Below, piece after piece: positions 55,836 through 64,000 of a DNA stretch of 64,000 nucleotides. The stretch spans positions 197,455 to 261,454 of the forward strand of contig QKWP01000592.1 of the NCBI GenBank assembly GCA_003550325.1, in the 5' to 3' direction. Positions within the stretch are counted from its first letter, which is position 1, and every line of letters starts with the position of its first letter. The translations under genes were made by a program, and so were the position numbers. This stretch comes from Gigaspora rosea (lineage: Eukaryota; Glomeromycota; Glomeromycetes; Diversisporales; Gigasporaceae). The notes under the pieces were generated by a model. The model did not search any database and was not told the origin of the DNA. It worked only from the letters and a program-made list of their open reading frames with translations.

Positions 55836-57344
55836 ATGACTGAAGCCGAACCACCGATAAATCCTGTGTCTAATGGAACCGAATTTACTTCAACAGACAT
55901 AGAAAGGTTATATTCTAGAATTCAAGCTGTTATTCAAACTCCAAAACCTTCAATATCTCCACGTCTAACTCCTATTTATAGCCCTGAACAATTTAATGAA
56001 GAGACTGAAGAAAAAATCGAACAACAACTCCCAGAAATGTCTGACGTCGTTTTCGTCGACTCAACAAATCAAAATGAGACTGAGTGTGATGATACAGAAG
56101 GTAATTTAGACTGCCATTGCCAACGCATCAGTGTGGCACCAGGAACTGCAAATTGCAGTGACTGTGGCAGAGATATACCAATATTAGCACATTTGAATAG
56201 AGAGCGATTGCAAAGGCTTGATGATTTAGAAGTTGCTAATAATAGAATAAAGGAAGAATTTGATAAAGTGGAACGACAACATGATCAAATTCATAACTTA
56301 CAGAAGCGAATTGTAGAACTGGAAGATCAAATTGATTCAAAAACAGACGAATTAAATTCTTTAAAAGATGACATGGCTTCTCTAAATGATAAATATGTAG
56401 ATGAAATTGAAAAAGTCGCTGAATTACAACATTCCAAAGACATGGTGGAGAATGAGTTGGAAGAGTTAACCCAAAAACTTTTTGAAAATGCAAACGAATT
56501 AGTGGCAACTGAAGCAAAACAACGACATGAATTACAACTTCAATATAATATTTTGAAGAAACAGTTAGAAGAAACACAAGGGCGTCTAACAGCAGAAAGT
56601 TCCCAACTAACAGAATTGAGACAGAGAATGGAACAAATGGTTCAACAACAATCACAAATGACAGAAAGTGAACGATCTAGCTTCAGTGATCCTTCAGCCA
56701 GTATTGATTTTGCTGAACTCCGTGAAAAATCACCTGAAGCAGCAGCAACTTTACCTGGCCCAACGGGGGAAGATGGTATTGGAATTGATGCTGAACTAAT
56801 AGCAGAATTTAAAGATTTTGTCGAACAGAGTGCAAACATAAAACTTCAAAAAATTCATACTATTCCTTTCATGCGTCATTGCCTAGAGGAAGATGTTACC
56901 CCTTGCATGAGATTCGGTAATAATCCACGTGTATTTTCAAGTAAAATAGTTGAAGCCATCGTTGCCAACACATGCTTTATAGAGGAAGCACCTCCAGGTG
57001 CTGACCGAGAGCAAGCTCTTAACCCAAATTCTCCTATCCGCGCTAGCGCGGCCAGGCCAATGCTATGGGATCGAGCATTTGGAAATTCATCTGCAACAAG
57101 AATTGGTTGCCAATGTTGCGGTCGAATGGGTCCTTTAGCCTTTAGATACAGAATAAGTAATTTAGATGATTGGTCGCTTATTGATCGTTATTGCCGCGAT
57201 CGTATGGTTGCTGCATGTGAATTTTACGTTTTTATACGTAATGTTCGTCAAGGCTTATACAATAGTCGTTCTATTTCGGACCTTTATGCTGAATGCTTAA
57301 GGTTAAGATTACGAATGTTTTATGCGAGACTGGGTGCTTTGTAG
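55836..57344 (+). CDS. Sec2/Rabin8-type Rab guanine-nucleotide exchange factor
   Basis: This 502-residue, intronless protein is expected to activate a Sec4/Rab8-type GTPase on secretory vesicles for polarised exocytosis. After a disordered N-terminus there is a Cys cluster (C93, C95, C107, C110: DCHCQ ... NCSDC) that may bind zinc. A continuous coiled coil follows from about 120 to 275. It includes the Sec2 exchange motif region VENELEELTQKLFENANELV (204-223). The C-terminal domain (about 340-502) shows FVEQSANIKLQKIHTIPFM, GCQCCGRMGPLAFRYRI, WSLIDRYCRDRMVAACEFY and FIRNVRQGLY, as in fungal Sec2 homologues. ATG 55836 is the first in frame after a stop-rich leader. Length is shorter than budding-yeast Sec2 but typical of compact fungal forms. 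The frame is intact. Confidence 0.93.
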   Translation: MTEAEPPINPVSNGTEFTSTDIERLYSRIQAVIQTPKPSISPRLTPIYSPEQFNEETEEKIEQQLPEMSDVVFVDSTNQNETECDDTEGNLDCHCQRISVAPGTANCSDCGRDIPILAHLNRERLQRLDDLEVANNRIKEEFDKVERQHDQIHNLQKRIVELEDQIDSKTDELNSLKDDMASLNDKYVDEIEKVAELQHSKDMVENELEELTQKLFENANELVATEAKQRHELQLQYNILKKQLEETQGRLTAESSQLTELRQRMEQMVQQQSQMTESERSSFSDPSASIDFAELREKSPEAAATLPGPTGEDGIGIDAELIAEFKDFVEQSANIKLQKIHTIPFMRHCLEEDVTPCMRFGNNPRVFSSKIVEAIVANTCFIEEAPPGADREQALNPNSPIRASAARPMLWDRAFGNSSATRIGCQCCGRMGPLAFRYRISNLDDWSLIDRYCRDRMVAACEFYVFIRNVRQGLYNSRSISDLYAECLRLRLRMFYARLGAL

Positions 57345-57822
57345 GGTTGTGACCCAAACCTTTTTTTAAATTACGACATTACTACTTAGTTTGGGTTTGG
57401 GAATTAGCATTTCTGCTTAATTTGGGTTCATGACCAAAGCTCAAATATATATCCCATTTCGGTAAATAGTGTCAAACTCAAAAAACCACCTATTCATAAA
57501 TAATATGCGGCATTTAATAATGTAATATTAAAACTTTAAATTATTCAAAAAATTTAAGATTTTTTAATCAAGTATATTCTGGTTCAAAGATTGATAAATC
57601 GAATTTAAATTGGATTGAATGGATTGATTATTATATAATACCAGGCAACGAAAAGTATTGTTTAATGACAAGTGAAGTGTTATATCTGATTGGCATCCGA
57701 TTAGATCCATTTTCATTAGTACATATTGGTTTTCTATATTTAATCTTAGAGCAATAAAAAAAATGCAAATGGACGTTGCATAATCAAAGAAGTATAATTC
57801 TAAATAATATAAGTTATATATA

Positions 57823-58118
57823 GGATTTTGATAAAGGATTTTGATAAATTTAGCAGGTTGCGATATCGCAGGTTAATATTTTAGTTAGGGTTAGGGTCCG
57901 AACTAGTATTAATATTAGATTAGAGGGTGCTATATATATGCAAAATTAAGCGCTAAAAACTTTTAATTAGAAGCCCAAGACTAGTTTACATAATGAAATT
58001 TCAAGTTATTTAAAAATTTTTATAATTTTTCGTTCGTTTTGTTACACGAGATCCTGTGATCTAATTGGCCAATCATATTAACCTGCGATATAGCAGCCTG
58101 CGATATTTAACAACCTCC
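57823..58118. mobile_element. MITE with GCGATATCGCAGGTTAATAT ends
   Basis: Left GGTTGCGATATCGCAGGTTA, right inverted GGCTGCTATATCGCAGGTTA, with a TTAGTTAGGGTTAGGGTCCG run inside. It may be bounded by TATATATA on both sides, but that sequence is too simple to prove a target duplication. Confidence 0.55.
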
Positions 58119-58389
58119 TATATATATATTATGATAATATCGATATGCTATCATAATAGAGGTGTTTTAGAAACTGGATCTACCATTATAGAGCTCATAA
58201 AAAGAAACATTTTCTTAACATCATCGCCACATAACAAAGACTACCTTGTTCTCGAGTAATCATTACATAATTCTTATTACCTCATTTCTTTATTCCGTTT
58301 TTGCAAGTAACACAACCCAAAAAAGGATTTAGTAAATAAATTAAAAGTTTAGAGCCTTAGTATTTGAGGCTATAGCGGTAGATTAGTGC

Positions 58390-58700
58390 TTCGGTGTAAA
58401 ATTTCGTTCTCTTCATTTTTAATTAGTGCGATTTAAGCATTAGTTTTCGGGATCTTCGTTTTTTTCTTTCGCACGTGTTTGTCGAGTTGATCCGAAGTAG
58501 CAAAATTTGTGTGCTCTGATTGGCCATTTCCTTTCTAGGAGACGTATATTTTACTTGGTTAACTTTAGGGTCACTTAGGTTAGATTTTGGTTAGGTGTTT
58601 TTATATAGCAAAATTGCCTTCCCGGAATTTTCTATTAATACCCAAGGCAGGTTTAGACTGACGTTCCCACGTTTTTTTACTTTCCACAAATTTGATTTGT
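58390..58700 (-). mobile_element. Partial copy of the CTTCCCGACATTTTT MITE family
   Basis: Contains AAAATTGCCTTCCCGGAATT, TCTATTAATACCCAAGGCAG and GTTTAGACTGACG in the family order seen at 54184-54444, with AGTTGATCCGAAGTAGC and TGATTGGCC on the other side. The ends cannot be paired cleanly. Confidence 0.45.
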
Positions 58701-59307
58701 CGATTTATTTCCGCGACGATCCAAATACTGTATAAAAATGTGATGGCTGTAAATTTTGGTTCGGAGTATAGTAAATTTATAGGGAAGAAAATCAATTTCT
58801 CTTTAAACTGTTTAGCAGCCAAATTTGCCTACTAGAATGCTTTTCAAAATTTATGAAGTGTAACCAATTTAACCAATTTTTACCCGGAGTGATATCACCC
58901 GGTATTATAAAATTTTTATTAAAAAAAAACCAAGTTAATGCATGCAGTGAGCTTTGAAAATTATATAATAATAATAATTTTTAGAAAAAAAAATTGTATT
59001 TATTTAATACAATAAAAGAAGGCAAAAGATTATTTGAAAGAATATAAAAGCAATAGATTTGTAAAAAAAATTTTTTTATTTTATTATGGTTATGAAATAA
59101 CATATGCAATGAATTTTTTGATTCAAAATTAAATTTATTTTTATAGTAGTGAAATGAAAATATTATTGTAGTTCATTTTTTTTATAGAATATTTAATGTC
59201 ACGGCTAATGCTAAAGTTGGCTGATGCTGAAGCTTTGACCTATTTTGATATAAAATTTTAGGATGTTTTTTTGCTTTTGTCTTATAGGGTTAGGGTAGGG
59301 GTTGGGG

Positions 59308-59742
59308 AGGACCCCGAACAATATATATAGAGGTTACATTGAAATTTTGGCTAAAAAGGTTACTTTTTTACAAAAATGTTATATTTGAAAAGTGGATATT
59401 GGTCAAAAGGTTACATTTAAAAGTGGATAAAAGCTTTTGATGTTATATTATTAAAAGTGGATAAAATTAATAAGTTTTAAATAGGCTATATTTAAAATTT
59501 GGATAAAGAAAAAACTTTTTTAAAAAATCTTTTTTTTTAAAAATTTTTTTTGAAAAAAATTTTTTTTTTTGAGAAAAATTTTTAAAAAAAGTATTGTTAT
59601 ATTTGATAATTGGTTAAATTTTATTAAATATTAAAGCTTATATGTAAAATTTGGTTAATTAGCTCTAATAAAAAGTGGATAAAAATTTTAAAAAGTTTAT
59701 AATAAAGCCAATGTAACCTCTATATATATTGTTCGGGGTCCT
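59308..59742. mobile_element. hAT-like MITE, AGGACCCCGAACAAT family, copy 3
   Basis: Ends AGGACCCCGAACAATATATA and the inverse TATATATTGTTCGGGGTCCT; perfect 8-bp flanks GGTTGGGG (59300-59307 and 59743-59750). The interior is runs of AAAGTGGATAAAA and T/A tracts. Length 435 bp. Confidence 0.88.
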
Positions 59743-59754
59743 GGTTGGGGTGTG

Positions 59755-60103
59755 CACTTATTTGTGCGAGTGATACAAATCCAAAAAGGGAAATTAGCCA
59801 ATCGGAGAACGTAAAATGTGATGATCCCGGATCAGCCCGACACGTGAGCAAAGCGAAGAAAATCAAAAAAAACCCCGTAAAAAGAGAAAATACAAGAAAA
59901 CGAGTGTATAAACCTGTCTTGGTGCACTAATTAAAAATGACGGGAATGAAATTTTACATATAATAGGTATCACTCTAATCCTATAGCTTCTAACATTAAG
60001 ACCCTAACCCTACCCTAACCCTAAATTTTTAATTTCACGAACTTAGTTTATTTTTACGTTGAATTTTTTTTTTAGGGTTGTACCACTCGCACAAATAAGT
60101 AAA
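59755..60103. mobile_element. MITE with CACTTATTTGTGCGAGTG ends
   Basis: CACTTATTTGTGCGAGTGAT at the left and the inverse of TTACTTATTTGTGCGAGTGG at the right. The interior holds AACCCTAACCCTACCCTAAC and a segment (AAACCTGTCTTGGTGCACTA ... TGACGGGAATG) similar to the CTTCCCGACATTTTT family. Direct repeats TGGGGT lie outside, but an exact duplication could not be fixed. Confidence 0.65.
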
Positions 60104-60118
60104 GTGGGGTTTGGGTGT

Positions 60119-61099
60119 AGCATGACAGAAGTTCTTTTTTATTGGCTGTTATGTCAGATGATCATCATCAAATATGATTGGCTAATGGTTATTAATACTA
60201 TAACTGGTACAGTAATTTATATGTATAATAGCTAAAATTTGGTCGTACATACGTACGTAACGTAGGTCTAAATTCGATTAAGAAATTAATTCTGTTAATA
60301 TTTAACTTGAAATACCCAAGAGTAAATTTTTTTGTTTCATTGCAAATTTTATTATAATTATATATATAACGACAAATAGTAAAGTACTCTTTTTTATTCT
60401 ATCTTTACAATTGTTATTAGTTAATACACTATGTATTATACTTATTTTATAGTTATGAATACATTTATACATATGCATCTACAAACTCTATAGTATAACT
60501 TAGCGAACTACAATAAACTATAAATTATACAATTTCTACAACTTATAAAGAACCTAAATATTTTAAAGTAAGAGATTTGTAAATGCGAAGAATATAAAAT
60601 AAAAAAACACAGAAAATGCTATATTGCTTTATTGTTAATACTTACATAATAACCTTTCATAATCGGTACTAAAAAAGAATATAGTATGTATATATTAATA
60701 CTTATTACAAAAATTATATCTTATAAAAGCCATGAACTTTAGAAATCTTCCGTACAGTTCAAATATAAGGCAGCTAAAGAACAAATAACAAAACTGCTAA
60801 CCTTATCTTTCTGAATCGTTACTAAAATATTAAAAAAAAATAATAATAATAATTTTATTTATATATTATTACCTGTTATAAAAAAAACTGCCTTTAATAA
60901 AAGTCCTGCAAATTACATGATCTCAGTGATGGGTCACTAACATTTACTTGCAATACACCTAACAAACGATTTTGCAAAGTTTCATAAAGAATTGGCGATT
61001 TCTTTGATGTGTAACCATATGACACATCTGCCTTTTATATGATTTTTATATATAAAAATCTTGTGTAACATTTATGCATATTAGAATTTCTGTCATGCT
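60119..61099. mobile_element. 981-bp MITE with AGCATGACAGAA ends and 9-bp target duplication
   Basis: Ends AGCATGACAGAA and the inverse TTCTGTCATGCT; perfect 9-bp flanks TTTGGGTGT (60110-60118 and 61100-61108), a size typical of MULEs. The interior is AT-rich and non-coding. Third insertion into the same small tract. Confidence 0.8.
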
Positions 61100-61199
61100 T
61101 TTGGGTGTAGATTTTATATTTATAGAGTATATGTGGATTTTAGCAGGGCTTATAGTTTCCAATTAAGACCTCTGAGCTTCAGCATTTAATATTAATTAA

Positions 61200-62010
61200 G
61201 GTTTAGGTAGGATTTTTGAGAGTTTAGAAAGATGTTTATGTGATTAGATAATTTTATAAATCTATTTATAATATAAATAATAATTAAAACTACCCTTGAA
61301 TTGTCATTACAAAAAGTGATTTTAATATGGAATTTAGAATAATCTACATTATAATAAATTTTTTCATATAAAAATTATTTATTTTTTATAAAAACCAATA
61401 AATATATTTTTATGCAAAGATCAAATTAGGATTTTGCAAAGATATATAAAAACTGCCACTAAATGTTTTTAATACCATTTATAACACCAAAAATAAAGAA
61501 TCTTGTCTGTAAAGATGAATATAAATTGGTTTTTGTAATCCAATATATTTTAAATTGATGATAACTGATAAAATTTTTAACACAAATCATATATATATAA
61601 AACCAAATAAACATTTTAAGGTTATATATAAACTGTAAAGGCATTAAATTTTTAATAAATATTTACTTTAAAGTAGTACAATTTGTAAAGTAATACCCAT
61701 GTAATTTTAATATGAAAATGACTAAATGTAAAAGTTTTTCGATAAAAACTTTACTTTGGATACATATGGCATTTACTATAAGTATATTCAGATTAGTTAG
61801 CTTAATAAAATTTTATAATCTTGATTTCTTTAAATAATTTTATTTTTGAACTTATTAGTGCATATTATCACATAAAACAACCTTTAAAATAAATTTATTT
61901 GATGTTAGTACTAAAACTGTAGCATTTTTAATAGGATTAAAATGATTAGTAAGTATAGCTTAATCTGAGATTTAGTTGATCTTATTAACCAATATAATTT
62001 GCTTTATCTA
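61200..62010. other. Stretch without a recognised gene
   Basis: AT-rich with ATAAAAATTTTATA-like runs. No open frame with family resemblance and no clear repeat ends. Confidence 0.4.
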
Positions 62011-62014
62011 CTGA

Positions 62015-62290
62015 AGTAGTAATTCTAATAGGCAGTAAGGTTTTAACACTGCTACAAAAATGTATAAACTAGCTAAAAACAAAAACAAGGTATTAAGTAG
62101 TATTTGAAGTAGCAATTCCAATAGACAATAAGATCTTGGCACTGCTATAAAAATAGTATAAGCTAGCTAAAATAAAAAAAAACATTCAGGTAATATTTGA
62201 AGATAGCAATTTTAATAGGCAGTGAGGTTTTAGCACTGCTATAAAAATGGAATAGGCCAGCCAAGGACAAAAAAAAAGAGTATTAAAATC
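62015..62290 (+). repeat. Threefold tandem repeat (about 92 bp unit)
   Basis: The unit AGTAGCAATTCTAATAGGCA, GTAAGGTTTTAACACTGCTA, TATAAACTAGCTAAAAAC, followed by an A-rich run, occurs three times with modest divergence. Confidence 0.75.
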
Positions 62291-63049
62291 ATTTAAAAAT
62301 CATTTTTAAGTTCTTATTTATCAAAATTTGCATAGTAGTACATTTTACAAAATAGTATAACATATATATTACAAACTTGATTCTTTCAATTTAACTTTAG
62401 AAACAAAAAAAAATTAAAATCTATAGATTATACCATATATTTTTAGAAGTCTTGCAAGAAAAACCATTTATACAAGCAATAGACATTTATAGTTTTGAAA
62501 TTATTATAGCTGAATTAATAATGAATAAAGACTTTATAATAGTAAACCATTTGATATTAATCTTATATTAAAAATTTGCTATAAGTTATGATCTAAGTTC
62601 ACTATAGAACTCCTAAATATTATATATGAATTTAATCTAAGTTATAGTTTTAGATTAGATAGAAAAAAATTAACTAGTGCTTTTGTAAGAATAATACTAA
62701 CTTGTTTTTGAATCTAAACAGCAATATTTTATTTTATTAGATCTATGCTGGCTTTGGATAATCAAATCGAAAAGTCTTAGCAAATATATTTTGTAAAAAT
62801 ACAATGCAATTTCTTTAAATATTAGTTGTAATTATTTTGAATTATATGAGAAAATGCAGTACTCAAGAACAATACTTATAGAAATTTGGTCTTAGTATTA
62901 ATTTTATCAAAAGTAAAAATGCATTTTGCAAAAATATCACTAACTTTTTTTAAAAACAATTTTAGATTAAATATCAGAAAGTATCTTATATTTAGGTCTA
63001 GAATTATCTATATAGCTATTAATATTTATATAGCTTTGGTGTTCTTATG

Positions 63050-63315
63050 TTAGAAATTTCAGATATTTTACATCAGCAAATTTATATGTGCAAAATATTT
63101 CGAAAGAAATTGCGATATGCAATATCTTTCGAAATATTTCGAAAATAATTTCGAAATATTTCGAAAAAAATTTTGAAATATTTTGAAATATTTTTCGAAA
63201 TATTTCGAAATAATAAATTTCGAAATATTTCGAAATAAATTTCAAAATATTTCGAAAACGTTTTCGAAATATTTCGAAAATATTTTGAAATATAAATTTC
63301 GAAATATTGCGAAAA
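63050..63315. repeat. TTTCGAAATATTTCGAAA minisatellite
   Basis: About twenty copies of a 9-11 base palindromic unit, TTTCGAAATA. Looser versions continue to about 63800, and the same word appears near 12200-12290. Self-complementary throughout. Confidence 0.85.
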
Positions 63316-63452
63316 TATTAAGTAATATTCAAAAACACAAAATAATATTAAATAATTTCTAAATAATGTACTATAGACCTACAAAAAAGTGATCCTATCA
63401 ATACTTTCCATATTTAATTTCCGATAACCTGCCATCTTCTGAAACAAATGAT

Positions 63453-63487
63453 CATGTTCCGGGTACATTCAATGTACCCGGAACATG
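63453..63487. repeat. 35-base near-perfect palindrome
   Basis: CATGTTCCGGGTACAT, a 3-base centre TCA, then the exact inverse ATGTACCCGGAACATG. It is GC-rich against a very AT-rich background and followed directly by a further ACATGTTCAT. Confidence 0.8.
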
Positions 63488-64000
63488 ACATGTTCATATA
63501 ATTCCACGCTTTGATAAATCTAATGATTATTTAGTTAATAAGTATATCTTCTAATAAAATTAAATCAGTATAGAAACCTTTAAAAATAGTTCGAAATGTT
63601 TCGCATTAATTAAATACATATAAAATTCTATAGAGTAAAAACCTGTAAATTTAAAGTTCAGTATATTAAATTATTTAAAAGACGATATTAAGTATAAAAA
63701 TTTAAGGGCTAAAAAATAAACATTATGCAAAATATTTCGCACGTTTTCGAATAAACTTAAAATAATTCAGAACGCATATTTTATAAAACATTTCAAATTA
63801 TTTTAGAATAATTCGAAAATTATAACATAATTTTGCAAGGAATTTTTTTTGTTATGACATAAAACTTAATAAAAGTAAATATTTTCATGCGATAAAATAT
63901 TAGAATAAATCGCTGTGATATTCATAGTACTAAACTAATTCGAACTAATTCGAATTGATTAAACTTTGACAAAATTAAAATATTAATTATATTAAGACAA

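Larger units (their letters stand above)
57345..59190. other. Intergenic with MITE remnants
   Basis: No gene. Just past the Sec2 stop, GGTTGTGACCCAAACC and TTTGGGTTTGGG/TTTGGGTTCATGACC repeat (57350-57440). A MITE lies at 57823-58118 and a partial CTTCCCGGAATTTTCTATTA family copy at about 58390-58700. A GAGTGATATCACCCGG palindrome is at 58897-58912. Bases 58920-59190 are plain A/T sequence. Confidence 0.5.
59198..61180. mobile_element. MITE (TCACGGCTGATGCTGAAG family) torn apart by three insertions
   Basis: The left part (59198-59299: GTCACGGCTAATGCTAAAGT ... CTTATAGGGTTAGGGTAGGG) and the right part (61109-61180: AGATTTTATATTTATAG ... TTTTAGCAGGGCTTATAG ... CTTCAGC) match, in order, the intact reverse-strand copy at 16402-16597. 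The original is therefore about 190 bp. Possible flanks ATTTAAT occur on both sides. Everything between is later insertions. Confidence 0.75.

Noticed and set aside
33640-58910. The two GGGTGAAATCACCC motifs as ends of one 25-kb element
   Set aside because: The motif is palindromic, so orientation is uninformative; the interior is host genes and many independent elements, and no duplication was found.
13466-64000. CRISPR arrays or prokaryote-style operons
   Set aside because: Tandem repeats lack unique equal-length spacers, and the genes have spliceosomal introns.

Overview
This AT-rich eukaryotic window looks like a gene-poor, transposon-rich stretch of a fungal chromosome. The host genes have short spliceosomal introns (about 90-190 bases, GT-AG), including micro-exons of 14 and 19 bases. 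The decayed MULE transposases (FAR1-like N-terminus, SWIM finger, C-terminal zinc knuckle) and the BED/hAT transposases resemble families I associate with arbuscular mycorrhizal fungi (Glomeromycotina, Rhizophagus and relatives). That assignment is an inference from protein style, not a search result. Two assembly gaps are present (12529-13465 and 43370-43459).

Host genes. Only three can be supported well. A six-exon TPT/DUF250 nucleotide-sugar or triose-phosphate type transporter is encoded at 34022-35654 (+). A five-exon PBDC1/YPL225W-type protein at 54757-55542 (-) and a single-exon Sec2/Rabin8-type Rab exchange factor at 55836-57344 (+) form a divergent pair separated by about 290 bases. 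A fourth, unrecognised and probably decayed gene may lie at 51485-53490 (-).

Mobile DNA. From left to right: a MULE relic (270-1427); a whole-looking hAT element (4194-9159) with a perfect 8-bp target duplication and an intact 651-residue transposase; a tRNA-headed repeat with a MITE in its head (10530-11640); a second MULE transposase pseudogene (15208-18725) split by a 907-bp long-TIR MITE; a cluster of MITEs (19490-23060); a broken integrase-bearing fossil (25930-27880) with a MITE inside a MITE; a 2.9-kb long-inverted-repeat element (27948-30850); a chain of MITEs (38032-43927), including a 1.7-kb element built around two giant palindromes; a second, broken hAT (45381-49261) inside a tandem-repeat block; and a nest of three elements in one G-rich tract (59198-61180).

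Around ten MITE families can be delimited here by terminal inverted repeats and target duplications of 8 bp (hAT-like), 9 bp (MULE-like), TTAA, TTA or TA. Several unrelated families carry short TTAGGG-like runs or a shared CGTCTC/GAGACG hairpin module. These are the main unexplained patterns. I found no rRNA, complete tRNA, CRISPR or bacterial-type operon.
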